Positions 29,750 through 42,175 are shown, counted from the stretch's first letter. The stretch: DNA of 47,214 nucleotides from Calcarisporiella thermophila CBS 279.70 (GCF_041956535.1 NW_027192210.1:141138-188351); one strand, 5' to 3'. Program-made: numbers and translations. Notes: generated from the letters alone by a model not told the origin.

Positions 29750-32465
29750 ATGGCAAGAACAAACGTGCTGATTCCATTTCTATTAGCCGCTGGATTGCTA
29801 GCAGCCCTTCCTATTTCGGCTGTGTCTCTTGATTCACCCAAGTTTACAAAGCGAAAATATGACCCCCATTTCAATCCTGAAGGNNNNNNNNNNNNNNNNN
29901 NNNNNNNNNNNNNNNNNNNNNNNNNNNNNNNNNNNNNNNNNNNNNNNNNNNNNNNNNNNNNNNNNNNNNNNNNNNNNNNNNNNNNNNNNNNNNNNNNNNN
30001 NNNNNNNNNNNNNNNNNNNNNNNNNNNNNNNNNNNNNNNNNNNNNNNNNNNNNNNNNNNNNNNNNNNNNNNNNNNNNNNNNNNNNNNNNNNNNNNNNNNN
30101 NNNNNNNNNNNNNNNNNNNNNNNNNNNNNNNNNNNNNNNNNNNNNNNNNNNNNNNNNNNNNNNNNNNNNNNNNNNNNNNNNNNNNNNNNNNNNNNNNNNN
30201 NNNNNNNNNNNNNNNNNNNNNNNNNNNNNNNNNNNNNNNNNNNNNNNNNNNNNNNNNNAAGCAGGTGAGCTAAAGAAACGAAAGAATAGAGACATTCTGG
30301 TGGAAAGTTCATTCTTTATATTCTTTTCCTTGGAACATCTTTTCTTAGTCCCCACCTTTCATGGCATGAGTGCCAATGGGGATGTCACTGCGGAAATAGT
30401 GTACACGAACTACGGTTCATGGGAGGATCATGAGTGGCTCAAATCACAGGGTGTCAATGTTACCGGAAAGATATGTCTTGCCAAATATGGAGGCATACTC
30501 CGTGGACTTATCGTAAGTAGAAATTATATCTTGAGGGTTTGATGGAGTGTTGATCTTTGCTGTTGATGTTTTAATATAAAAGGTGCGCCACTGCGAGTTG
30601 AATGGTGGAATCGGAACCATCATCTACTCGGATCCCGCTGATGATGGGCCTGTAGGAAAGGAGAACGGCACTGCAAAGGCTTACCCTGATGGGCCCTATC
30701 GAAACAAGGATTCTGTCCAACGAGGTACGGTGGCAAACTTCGCACTCGCACAAGGAGATGCAACTACTCCCGGGATCCCCGCCACTCCTGACGCTGACCG
30801 AATTCCACTGGAGAATAACCCCTCTCTTCCCGGGATTCCATCATTGCCGATTTCATGGGCGCAGGCAGAGCCACTTTTAAAGGCACTCGTGGGTCATGGT
30901 ATCAACACCGATAATGTGAAGGTGAATGATAACGATTGGAAAGGGGGGCTCAATATCAGCTATTGGACAGGACCTTCGACCGCAAAGGTGAATTTGGTCA
31001 ATCGAGGAGAGTATAAAATAATGCAAATCTACGACGTGATAGCCCGCATCGAGGGCACTCATGAGCCAGACAAGTAAGGAAATGCAAGAGATTCATTTGA
31101 ACAGGAATTCATTCAACTTTTCTCTAACCTGTAACAGGCTTGTGATTATTGGGACTCACCGAGACACTTGGGGGTGGGCATGCTCATTTAATCTTAAGCT
31201 ATTAGCATTATGTTCTCATTTCAGATTCTCTTTGATAGATTTGGTGGAGTGGATCCACATTCAGGTTCAGCGACATTACTTGAAGCAGCGCGTAGTTTCG
31301 GAGAGTTGCTGAAAAAGGGATGGAAACCACGACGCTCAATTCTCCTTGCATCATGGGATGCGGAAGAGTACGGAATCGTTGGTAATGAATAGACCTGCCT
31401 TCTTTTATACTTCCTTTCTCTTTCAGATGCACTAAACTCCTTATTTTTGTTTCTTTGATGTCTAGGATCTACGGAATGGGTCGAAGGCCATAAGGAGATG
31501 CTCAATAATGCGGTTGCCTATCTCAATATGGACCCTGCGGTATTCGGGAAGAAATTCCGCGCTTCAGGAGTGCCAACCCTGCATGATCTAATCCGTCGCA
31601 TAGCGAAAAAGGTTCCCGACCCGGCAACCGGAAAGACCGTATCCGAGGCGTCAGATTTCGAAAACTCCACAATTGGAGACCTAGGATCAGGCAGTGACTA
31701 CGGTCCCTTCCTTGATTTTCTCGGGATACCTTGTGTGGATCTAAAGTTTGCCGGCCCCTATGGAGTGTACCATTCGAATTATGATAGCTTCCACTGGATG
31801 GAAAAATTTGGAGGTAAGTATCGATTTACGCATATGCGGCCTCTCTTTTTAGCAGATTATTGACACAAACGCACCTATGTGCCTGACTCTCCCGATTTGA
31901 ACTAGATCCCAATTTCGAATACATGCCCACCATGGCTAAAATCATTGGACTTATGGCCGTCGAGCTCGCAGATGCCGAGATCCTCCCATTTAATGTGGCC
32001 AATTATCCCCCCGCCCTATTACGCTATGTTACTAATCTAGAGAAGCTGATTGCCAAATATGGAGGGAATCAGACACAGCCTGTTCTTGACCTTACCCCTC
32101 TTCGCGATGCAATTTACCAATTTTCAAACGCAGTCACTGCGCTTGCAAAGGATGTCGCACAGTTGCAACAAGAGAGTGCTCAATCCAAGGGAGGCAAGTC
32201 CTTTGACTGGGATAAGCGTACTCAATCTGTTAATTCGCGATTGATGAAGATCGAGCGCGCTTTCATAGACCCCGAAGGCTTACCGAAACGCCCGCTCTTC
32301 AAACATCAGATCTATGCGCCGGGCATTCGCTACGGTTATGGTGTGCAGTACTATCCAGCTATCGCCGACGCAGTAGAAGAGAAGGATTGGAAGCAGGCCG
32401 CAAAAGCGAGAGACCGTATTGTGAAGCTTTTGAAGAACGCTTGCGTGAAAATTGCGACTGTGTAA
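29750..32465 (+). CDS. M28B peptidase, GCPII/transferrin-receptor family, copy 3
   Basis: Exons: 29750 into the gap, gap to 30264, then 30349-30512, 30583-31073, 31138-31173, 31239-31381, 31466-31813 and 31906-32465. Exon lengths outside the gap equal those of copy 2. The signal peptide core ([20 protein letters not shown]) is shared. The catalytic set is complete: [23 protein letters not shown] and YHSNYD. Differences from copy 2 cluster in the PA loop after QRGTV, around the NMD strand and in the dimerisation domain. The last two exons have accumulated ordinary substitutions. It is likely a secreted zinc exopeptidase with altered specificity relative to copy 2 (inference). Confidence 0.93.
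29884..30258. other. assembly gap (375 N)
   Basis: A run of N at the position equivalent to the gap in M28 copy 2; it hides the N-terminal coding region. Confidence 0.99.
30763..31067 (+). repeat. 305-bp tract identical to 25815-26119
   Basis: Second member of the identical pair. It ends where copy 3 reads ccagac and copy 2 ccggat. Confidence 0.8.
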
Positions 32466-33375
32466 TACGGTCAAACTCTTATTCAATTAATAATTGTGTA
32501 ATATATCTTCATATCCTTCGGAATTGAATATGATATTCAATCCTCACTTTATTATCCCCTACGTTGTACTATATGATTTATATATAATAAAATAATAATA
32601 ATAAATAACAAATACATAGTTTTCTTATTATGTACACCTAGGATATAAGGTTAACCATGAAAATAACACCCCAAAAGAGCTTTCACACTAATTTTATTTA
32701 ATACCAAGCGTACTACTCCATATGCATGCACAAAAGCATACATAAATGGAATGTATATACCGTCCCTAACTGTTCTCATTGATATCGAGTAGGTGGCAAT
32801 GTTCGGCTTTAGCCAAACCGAGTGGAGCTGGGTGGAGCCAATGGAGAGAGTTTATGTGATGCACTTTAGGGTGTAATAATTTGGATGAAGATAGATATGG
32901 GTGCGCAGAATAGGATTGCCCTCATGTGTGGAGCTGGAATAATCGTTTTGCTGCGTTCTAACAAATCCAAATTGTGGCGGCAGGCTTTGATTGGTCCGAT
33001 CGAGGTGGCTGGTGATTGCCTCTTTTAAATGGATGAATTCCCTGGTTTAATAATTTTAATGTAAGATCGATGTATTTAAGACAGAAAAAGCCAACCGAGA
33101 ATTAATAGTTTGTTTTTTTTATATGTCCCAAAAAGAATACGAAACATACTACTATCACGCCAATAGGGTTAATACAAGCAAGGAAACGTCATCTGAAGAG
33201 AAAAACCACTGCGTCTTTATATATATACAAAACACCTTCCCCAAAAACCATAATATAAAAAAGAGTTAAACGGAAAGACAAAGTTTTCGAAAAAACAACA
33301 CAATTACAAAAAATATTTCCGTATAAAATTCCTAACAAAGAGGAAAGAATTAAGGGAAAAAAAAATAGGTACATA
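32466..33375. other. intergenic, composition border
   Basis: The 3' flank of M28 copy 3 resembles that of copy 2 up to about 32850. After about 33375 the DNA becomes visibly more GC-rich. No gene seen. Confidence 0.5.
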
Positions 33376-35069
33376 CTATCGCTTTTTTCGCTTTGACCCT
33401 CGTGTCATCACGGCGGTTTCCTCGTTCCATCGCTTTTTTCGGGTTTCACCTTTCCATCTCCCCATCATTTTCTCTATCCGCCGGTAATCGGCCCGGATCA
33501 ACATGAGATGATCCCATGCGGCACGATAGAGTTCTTCTCTTTTGGTTTTGGGCATTGCAAACAGTTCTTCTTCGCTCGGGAAAGCGAAATCTTGCACCTC
33601 CGCCTCTGCATCAAGGGCGGCAAACTCCTCGAGGATTTTGTTGGATTTCGAACCCGAAGAGACCTCGTAGTCGCGATCGTCCGGAGTCTCCATTGAAGTC
33701 GGGGTAGGGGTGGGCCCCTCGGCATTGATGGCTGCAGAGCTTTCTTTCTCGTTAGTAGATGGCTGTCGTCCCTTCATGGCATCGCCCACACTGACCGCCA
33801 ACTTGTTGGAACCACCACGACTCCGACTGCTACGACGGCTGCCCCACTCTTCCTTGTCCTTATCGAGGACAGAGGAGGGCTCCTTCACCTCTGACGTGGT
33901 CTCCTCTTCCCCAGTTTCAAAATCCTCGCCATAATCTCCTGGTCTCGAGGCACGGCGATTCGAGCTATTTGCTCCCTCGCTTCGGCGTCGCTTCGACACG
34001 CTACCCACGGACTCTTCGCTCGGAATTGGGGAGGGTGACAACCGCAGATCCTTCGAGGTGAGCGATGTGGCTGTTTTATCATTTAGATCGGGCACCGACC
34101 CGGAACTTTGACGGTTCGAGCGCCGTCGCTTTGACCCGCGCCTCTCTGAGCGAGCTGCCGAAGGATGGGGAAACTCGTCGCTGACATTTTGTTCTAGTGT
34201 ATTGGAGGTCCCCGACGGCTTCTCGGTCAAACTCGACTCGCTTGAGCTGCTCATCTTGCGGGCTTGCACGACCGCCTCGACTCGCCCACGAAATTGGGTC
34301 AGCTCCACAAACTCGGCCTCGTCGCCGTTTGCCTGCGACTGTTTCGCAGCTCGGCTTCGAGTCGTCCGCCTCCGCACCGGAAACTCATTGAATAGATCTT
34401 CTCCCATCGTGTAGTCCTCGTCGATTGGACTGGCTGGGCTTCCATTACTATTGTCATCCGTGGATGCTGTGGAGGTTCCCCACAACGGCCACGCAAACGA
34501 TTTGGAGGGTTTGCCCGTCTTCAGGTATTCTATTGCCTTGCGCACACCACGGCTCTTGGCAAAGGCAGAGGAGCGGGTGGCAAAGCTGCGGTATGGTTCG
34601 GAATCGGGCAGGAAAGGACGAAGGTCTTTAAACTGGACGACAGAGCTACAAAACCCGAGAAAGCAGGTCAAAAAAAAGGGGAGGCGAAACTGGAGAAGCC
34701 GCCAATCACTTACTATTTGTCATCCTCAAAATATTTGACGAGACACTCGCCTGACTTGAGCTCGAGGACTCCCATGCTCTGGTCAATTTCGTCTTCGGGA
34801 ACAATCTATGGAACAAAGGAGAGCGGGGGTTAGCCAAGATTGCCAGTAAACTAGAAAAGGGGGGAAGGTGCACGTACTATAGCAGGCCACCAGTATTTCT
34901 CGTGTTCGTCCAGCGGGTCCACTACTCTCAAACAAGAAATTAGTACAAAGCGTTATCACTCCGAATGCCATTCACGGCATCGAGATAAATTCTCACCAAA
35001 GACGACGTCACGCTCCTTAAAATGATGCTCGTGCCGCTTGGCAGCAGCAGCTCCAGTGGCCGACCGCAT
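33376..35069 (-). CDS. PWWP-domain nuclear protein
   Basis: Exons 35069-34997, 34924-34878, 34805-34714 and 34645-33376 give 493 aa. The N-terminal PWWP domain (about 17-95) contains DVVFVVDP, the core KYWWPAII (34-41) and CLVKYFEDDKYSVVQFKDLRPF-type strands. PWWP domains bind methylated histone tails and DNA. The rest is Ser/Arg/Glu-rich and looks disordered, with many basic clusters (RRGSKRRRS; SKRRRSEG) that can act as nuclear signals. It ends with a short helical part (AAWDHLMLIRADYRRIEKMM) and a basic tail. No catalytic domain is visible, so it is probably a chromatin reader or adaptor. Confidence 0.87.
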
Positions 35070-37763
35070 AACAAAATTTACAAGAGATTTCTAGTTCTGC
35101 CTTAGATTCTGGCTAGTACGGAGGAGGCAAGTATTCTGATCTGCGGTGCAAAGTGCCAAACCGAAGCAAGATGTAGGCGGAGAGCAGAGAAGAGGATGAA
35201 GTGAATCGAATGGAAAAAGACGTAAAAAGTCGAGAGAGAGGGATGAGGAGCGGTTAGCAACCTGGCAAGAGAGAGGGATTCATATTGAGCGGCTAACGCC
35301 CTTGCATCGCTTACCAATTTCTACTTGGCTTCCCCTAGCGTCGGAGAAAACGGAAGAGAAGGCAAAAATTATAAAAGGTAGACGAAAAGAGAAAGGTAAT
35401 AGAGCAAATGGGGGATACGAGAGTGTATCAGGAGAGTAAATCAAAGTTGTAACGAAGCAGAGAGATTGGAAAAAAAAAGACAACGGAAGCAAGAATTCGC
35501 AGCAAGTGAGGAAAACCCGCAAAGACAAGGAGTTAAAGGATCCGCGCAACAAACAAGAAGCGTACAGCACGGCTTCTCACACTGGTGCCGGCGGGTTCGT
35601 GTCGTGCAGAGAACAGCAGAGAAATTCCCAGAATAATATACTAGGAAATAGCAATATAAGTCAGGAGGGAGTAGGAGAAATAAACTAGAAACCCAAGGAG
35701 GAGCGAGAGGAGAGGAGATCAGATTAATGGCGGCGGTTACGTTTCACACCCGATGTTTTTATTCCAAGGCAAGAATGAGGAGAAAACAAGCGTTAGGTGA
35801 GGCAAATACGAAAGGGGAGAATGTCATCCGCGTTTAGGGTTGAAGAAGTGTTTTCAGTCTTTGTATTTTTCGAATAAAAAATTGAGTTACATATGGAGAC
35901 ACAAGTGCAGGTGTGGGATAGTCCCATCCTATGGCTATTTCGCCTCCTATCCCAGGAGTTCCAAATTTTCATAGCTTTTTTCGCACCATTTTACATGCTT
36001 ATTTCAAGCACCGCCAAGATTAGCGGGGGGCGTTCAAGTAGAAGCATTAGGATGAGGAATCAATATCATTTGGGGTCTAGCGAAATACAACCGTGGCCTC
36101 ATAACCGGAGACAAGTCCAGAGGAGCCCTTGAGTCCCTTTCGTTGCCTAACTCATCGACCTATTGGAATTCCATCCCATCTCCATCGAACACTCCGGATC
36201 ATGAATGAAAATAGGAGGATCGTTGCTTTTTTTTTAACCATCCTCCTGCGCTCTATGCTGTGCTATTTGGCGCCGAGAAGGAGTCCCCCAAAACCACTCT
36301 GCGTTTCTTTTTACTGAAACTCTTTGCGATGAGACTGTACATGGAAGATATGGAAAAGTGTGCGCTCGGACCACCGAGATCCAAGGGTCCCATATTTGGG
36401 CCGCAATTATGCATCTGACTGGACGATCCCTAAATAAGTCAGATCACCCTTTTAGGAGATTAGGATCAGCTTTCTGGGAAAAATGAACTGCTCCGTGTCG
36501 CGCTTCCATACCAGGGTATTAGTAGAGGTACTTGGTGGGCTTGCCGATTTTGTTTTAGCGGTTTCCGCCCACCCATCTCGTGAGCAGGTCCACACGCACA
36601 CGTGTCCGGTTGCATACTGGTTGGCATGCGTTAGGGTGGAGAGGGCTGTAGAAGAGGCATGAGGTGCGGCGTTAACCGGGGTCTAGAGCCGCATGGAGCT
36701 GCCAGTCTCCTCACTGATACCTGCTTTGAGGCCGTGAGCTGTTCTCATCGAGCATCCTGCACCCGAATATGAAGAGGGAGAATTCAGGTAGATGGACGAT
36801 AAGCATTGGTGCTCATTTGACCACTGAGGGTGGAGGACAAACAACAAGGACTGTGCTGGATTCTGTAAGTGCGAAACAGATCCCCAATTAGCCTATGCCG
36901 GTTGAGGCAGGAGGCCCAAAACCATGGCCAAAATGCATGTAGATGCAGTGTGATTGCGCAGCGTTCCAATGCGCATTCCCACCCTGGGTCCGAATCTCAA
37001 GTGAAAACAAAAAATGCAAGAGCCCCTATTCATGAACCGTAGCAGTTTGAGGCAACAGTCGTTTAAAAATACAGCAGTGATCCTCAGAAAAGGGGTAAAT
37101 CTGGGGATGGCTTTTCCTATTTCCGTTCCCTCTGTCCTCATTTTTAGTGAGCATAGCGGTAGTCTGCCGTGGGTTTACCAATCCAATCGGTGACGACAAA
37201 GGGGCTATTCGTGGAGAACTTGATTTAATCGGAATTTGTTCCTAATACCTATTTTCCCGAGCGCTGAAAAAAAAAAGGAGAGGAGTGGGGGCGGGGGGGA
37301 TTGGAGATCCGTCTTCATGATGTGGATCACTATCTTCAAGACTCAAACCCCTCTTTATGAAAATTCTTTAGTTTTATAATACTTTTTTTGATATGCTGTT
37401 ATGCTCAACCATTAGCTGATTTAAATAATCATGGCGCAGAGCGCTATGCACTAAGCGGCCACCATCTCCGCGTTTAAGATACTTACGCACAAGCGCCTTT
37501 TGTTTTCTCTCTATAGCGGTTCGTCCCCTCCTGCTCCAGTCTAGTGCAATAGTATCATAACATAATTGGCAGGATGTAACTTGTACACACGGTTTAATAG
37601 TGAGAAGGAAAGCAAGATTACAACAGAGCTAACAAAGCACAAGCCATCCGCCCATTCTGGCTATGGATAGCAAACCACCCTCCTAGGAGGGTGATATACA
37701 ATCAATAGGAAAACAAAATAAGCTCTTAGGTTCTTCAGCCAAGAGATGAACAAGCAGCCAATG
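35070..37763. other. 2.7 kb without an assigned gene
   Basis: The first 700 bp are purine-rich and probably the promoter and 5' UTR of the PWWP gene. I checked both strands between 36 and 37.7 kb for spliced frames and for tRNA, 5S and U6 motifs and found nothing convincing. Short ORFs there lack family features. Confidence 0.5.
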
Positions 37764-38745
37764 CTAGATTATCTCTTCTTCCTCCTCTACATTCCCCCAG
37801 GCCAACAATCCCTCCTCACCCAAGTCATCGTCCTCTACGCTAAGAAATTCGACCCCTGCTCTCCTCACCGCCAAATTCCTCCTATTCCTGTTGACTCGAT
37901 GGATTAGCACTAGCATGAGCGTGAGAGCTAAAACTGTGGCGCTTACCTATGAAATATAACCGCAAGGCGCACCACTTGTACCACGTTGCGAACACCCACC
38001 GCTATCACATCCACCACCTCCTCTGCTTTGCTGCATCGACCAGCAATGAGAAGAGCAAGTGTGATAACACAGGCGAAGAACACCAGGACATCGAAGAGGT
38101 TATAGATTGAACTCCAATATCTCTAAGTGCCATTGTATCATCAGCTAGCGGTTATAGCGGATAGGAAAGAAGCAAACGCTTACTCTCCCTACAGCCATCC
38201 AGCGGAGAGATATTTCTATACATAGGGCTGTATTGATGAAGACTTCGAGTGTGACGAGCAATGGAGTTGCGCTAGAGAAAGAGCGAAGCGCATGGCGTTA
38301 GAAAAAAATAAGTCCATGGGGCGTTCTTTTTTTTTGGAAACGTGATTAATGAGAACCATCCATTACCATCCCTCAAAGAAAAACTATGGGAGCAGAATAA
38401 GATGCAAATCTGTCATTTAGAATGCAATATTACTTCTGAATATATAATGGTTAGTAATGGGTACCAGAACCAGTGTGGCCAAGCATACCACCGTCAGGAA
38501 AAGATAGAAGAGCACGTAGAATCTTGAGTATACAATTCGATTGGCGAGGTTTTTGATCAGCTCAGAGCGTGTAAAGCGATGGTGCTGGTGGGGGGGAGTG
38601 TATCTAAGAAGAGGTGAAGTAATGTGTCTAAATCCGATGGTCAGCTCAACTTCTCTTAGTAATTGTGTATGAGCCAATATCCTTACGGCTGATTTTCGTC
38701 ATTCTCCAAAATGCCATCATGGTCACCATTTCTAACTCGACTCAT
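37764..38745 (-). CDS. voltage-sensor-like four-TM membrane protein
   Basis: Six exons: 38745-38687, 38627-38465, 38383-38367 (17 nt), 38271-38184, 38122-37947 and 37887-37764, giving 208 aa; all phases agree. Hydrophobic segments at about 56-78 (S1), 81-104 (S2), 116-136 (S3) and 146-168 (S4) form an ion-transport/voltage-sensor fold without a pore. Landmarks are NRIVYSRFYVLFYLF, EGC at the S1-S2 loop, SLRWMAVGRRYW, YNLFDVLVFF and S4 arginines at 154, 161 and 168. The tail is acidic and ends EEEEEII. It resembles, from memory, uncharacterised fungal ion-transport-domain proteins. It could be a regulatory or vacuolar channel-like protein; transport is unproven. Confidence 0.85.
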
Positions 38746-39000
38746 TTTATTGGGTTAAGAAAAGTTGGGAGGATAAAAGGTGGCAAAAATGTAATTTTTT
38801 AAAGCTTATCTCAAAGGCATCTATATCTCTCCACCCTCTCCCAAGCAATGCCACCTCCTCCCCATTTCTATATTATATACAAAACACAAAATCATATAGA
38901 AATGCCGTGGAAAAAGGTAAATATATATATAGAATATAGATAAGGCTAGTAATAAGAATGACCCTTTATGATTTTGAAAATCTCCTCGCCCCCTCTCAAT
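38746..39000. other. intergenic
   Basis: Upstream region of the voltage-sensor-like gene and 3' end of erd2; both genes read on the minus strand. Nothing further seen. Confidence 0.6.
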
Positions 39001-39830
39001 TTATACGCTCATGGCAAACTTTTTTCCCTTCAGGACACTCTTGTAATATACGTAGAAGAAATCGCTGTACAGGGCCGTCTGCACCAATCCTGCCAGCACT
39101 ACGACCATATCAAAGTGGCCTTCCACCACATACCGGTACATCCAGTTGAGCAAGTAGAGTGCACGATAGGCACCGAGCGCAAACAAATAATGGGTGGTGA
39201 TCGTTTCGGCCTCTCCGGTGCGGGACAACATAAAGAGCTGAGGCAGGATGGCGACTGATTCGAGGAAGATGGAGAAGCTCCAGAGAATCTAATACCACTT
39301 ATCAATACCTGGGACAGTCCAATGTTGAACAACTGACAGGGAACATACCTCGATGAGGGAGAATTCAAGGGGGAAGATTAATCCTAGGAAGAAGCACGGG
39401 ACCAAGAGGAATTCAATGCGGAACGTGTCCAGGGCAGGGTCACTGGTCGCCTTGAACGGATAACGCATCAAGTAGAGCACATAGAAGGAGGTGCCGATGA
39501 AGAAGATTTTCATGAGCGTGTTATAGATGGAGTAAAAGTGGGTGAAGAGGTCTAGATAGCGCGTCACAAACACGATGGCATAGAGCAGCTGGCTTTTAAA
39601 AGAAATGCCTATGGAAAAAAGTAAGGGGGCCGCATTAGAATGGGTTTAGAAAGTGGTGAAAATACGTGGCGGGGATGGTAGCATTTCCCAAGTAAATTCA
39701 AGGGGCTTTCTAAAGTATGGGATTGAGAATAGGGCTTACCTGCGCACGATCGCGTTTTGCTAATTTTGAGTAATAAAATGATAATGGATGCAAGATGCAG
39801 TAAATCGGCGGTAAGGCGAAATATGTTCAT
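39001..39830 (-). CDS. erd2: ER lumen protein retaining receptor (Erd2/KDEL receptor)
   Basis: Exons 39830-39740, 39608-39349 and 39288-39001 give 212 aa, the family length. It is a seven-TM receptor that binds HDEL/KDEL-tailed proteins in the early Golgi and returns them to the ER in COPI vesicles. Family landmarks are [65 protein letters not shown], the [20 protein letters not shown] stretch, and [13 protein letters not shown]. It ends [14 protein letters not shown], with the C-terminal Lys pair used for retrieval. The 270-bp interval to the next gene is a divergent promoter. Confidence 0.97.
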
Positions 39831-40100
39831 TGCTTTTCTCTTCTTATTATCAATATCCCTTCTCGAAAGATTGTTGAGGACCCGATGAAAAAAAAAACAA
39901 ATAAAACTATAGTCGAGGACGAGGAAAAAAAAAATAACTCTAACTTAGGTACATTTTCTAACAAGAAGGAAAACGTCAAGAAGAACAAGCCACTCCTCCC
40001 TGCCCTCGACAAGCATTAAGAATTAAACGGGCGTGCCGGAGGAATTCGAGACTGCGTTCCTTGTCGGCATGCTTTGCTTGATGCGATTCATTCCTATGAA

Positions 40101-41611
40101 ATGATAAAGTCCTATTTCAAGACCAACAAAGGGAAGGCCCAATCTAAGAGGGGTATCCTCTCTCCCGAACCCTCTTCTCCCACTGCCGCTGAACACAGCG
40201 ATGATGACGGATTGCATGAGAAGAAGGAGGAAATGACGAGGGAGGAGAACAAGGAGAAAGAGTTGTTAGAGCTGAGCCCGCCGACAGGAAAGCGCAACCC
40301 CCGCGAGCCTGAGAACCTATCCAGCCCAGAACTCGTGTCCAATGTGGAGCTACAGGATCCGTTTGTGAGTGTCTCGCAACAAGTATCAAAGAAGCGCAAA
40401 GCTAATGACAATAATGACGGCACATTAATATATTCATTGTATGTATGAACATGAAAAGCCATTTTCCCTTCTTGTTTTATGATGTTGAATCCAAATTTAT
40501 GCACATTAGCCGTGGGAGAAGAGTGGCCTATCGCAATGTCGACGATGAGTATGTTTTATTAAATTCTGAAAAGCCTATATCTTCTAAATCATTCCCCTGT
40601 CCCAATGTAGCGATGACGGATTGAGCGGTAGACCTCGCGTGCTCTGGCCATCCACTTCGCACCAGTCGAAGGTGTTGAAACAAGCGCCCCCTACCGCCGT
40701 TGCCACTCGCTCTTCTTCAACTCGATTCCCCTCGACCCGACCCATCAGCAAGGCAGAAGAACTGACAAAACGCTGTTTAGGTGCAAAGGCGATGCGCGAG
40801 GAGTCACGCAGATATGATGAGAAGCAAGGGAGACGAGAGGAAGAAGTTGGAGAGAACGATGGGGAGGAGGAGGTAGAAGAGGAGGAGGAAGAAGAGGTAG
40901 ACTATTGGGAAGAAGAGGAGCAAATATCAAGCAGAGGGGCGGAGAAGGCTCGCGAGACAACTCCCCCGCACGCAATATCAAGAGATATATACTCGCCCGA
41001 TAACCCCTTTGTAGTGACGAAAGAGGAGGCCGCCCGAATTAAACGAGACCCGCCACCCATCCGGCGGAAGCCAAAGAAAGGGTTTGGAGTTGTGTTGTAG
41101 GTAGCTCCTGTTTTTTCGGTTCATGGAAGCCTACTGAGATGGCCTATTTTCTCTTTTTTTTTTCTCCGCTGAATAGTCGCGGGAAGCATTATCCCGTGAG
41201 TGAGGAAGCATTATTTGGCGATGATTCGAGGTAACTAGAGGGGGGGCAGGTTTCACGAGAGGTGGTAGAAGAATGCGTTTGCTTATACGAAATATGATTA
41301 TTGTATCATAGTCCTTTTCAGTCAAGTATCGGGCCCCGCTACCTGCTTCCCAGCCTACTCGCGGCGAAGAAATCGCCGCCGCCTCCTTCGTCCTCATCCT
41401 GTGCAATTGTAACACCCGCTTCGTGAGTTCCTGCCTTTCTTATTCCATAAATGTCTTATTTTTAATATTGTTCCATTTTCAAAGATCCGCCCCTGCTAAT
41501 GCTTCTACGGCCTCCTCGGCCTCCATCGATGAATCAAGACCCTCTCGGCCCACGACCATGACCCAATTTGCAAAGAAGAAGAAACCCAAACCGAGTCGCA
41601 AAGTGCCTTGA
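40101..41611 (+). CDS. acidic disordered protein, possibly nuclear
   Basis: Model of six exons: 40101-40438, 40510-40548, 40611-41096, 41177-41230, 41327-41422 and 41485-41611, giving 379 aa. All five introns are phase 2, which supports the joins, but a simpler reading stops at TAG 41098-41100. No known domain is recognised. The sequence is low complexity: Lys/Glu/Ser-rich start, basic KKRKAN patch, a run of Glu around 40865-40920, then conserved-looking IYSPDNPFVV and KGFGVVFRGKHYPVSEEA, a Pro/Ser stretch and a basic end (KKKKPKPSRKVP). The N-terminus MIKSYF is PIP-box-like. A DNA-replication or chromatin role is a guess. Confidence 0.6.
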
Positions 41612-42175
41612 GAGAGCCACAGGGCTCCGTATTTAAGAGGAGGAGGCTTGCTATATCCCTGTGTGTGTATTATTGGATTTTTGTTTCGTTAATTTTTCAT
41701 CATATTCCTCTGGCTTGGATCTTGGGATTGGGAGTTGCATTTTTTTTTTTTCTTTGCTTTCCCAGACATTCCTTCACGATTGTTTGTTTGATTGATTGTT
41801 TGTTGAATAAAGTGTGCTATGCTCGAAAACGATCCCCCTTTCTTTGGGCCAGGTTCCGACTTCTCAGGCTTGCATTGTTGCCGGATTTTCTTGTAAGCTT
41901 AGGTTTTTTTTCCCTTCTTCTTACGTCCTCTCCGTTCCACCAAATCTGTCGACATTATGATATTCACGCATTTTCGATGAATATTAAACCGTGGAGCTTG
42001 TTCCTGATTTTAGTTAATGCAGAGCCGCAATTGGCCAGCAGAGAGCCCGTTTCTGGCTCCAGGCATCCGCATTTGCTCACTCTAAATCCCCCCTCTTTTC
42101 CCATATCTCACACCACCAGTTTTTCTCAGCTGTTTACACTTTAATTAGACGACCTTGAGAAAACAGCGTCCCGCG
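41612..42175. other. intergenic, T-rich
   Basis: 3' region of the preceding gene and promoter of the ceramide synthase gene, with T runs near 41740. The long ORF 41608-42144 has no family features. Confidence 0.6.

Larger units (their letters stand above)
28600..32850 (+). repeat. tandem duplication unit B (M28 copy 3)
   Basis: Counterpart of unit A (about 23400-27860), covering upstream DNA, the gene and part of the 3' flank. Confidence 0.8.

Noticed and set aside
34197-34738. Plus-strand ORFs opposite the PWWP gene
   Set aside because: Shadows of a GC-rich coding region on the other strand, with no motifs.
37764-38745. Calling the voltage-sensor protein a proton channel (Hv1)
   Set aside because: The S4 lacks the closely spaced RxxRxxR pattern; the arginines are seven apart.
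41608-42144. 178-aa ORF rich in Phe and Leu
   Set aside because: T-rich intergenic DNA; it overlaps the end of the previous gene and has no family features.
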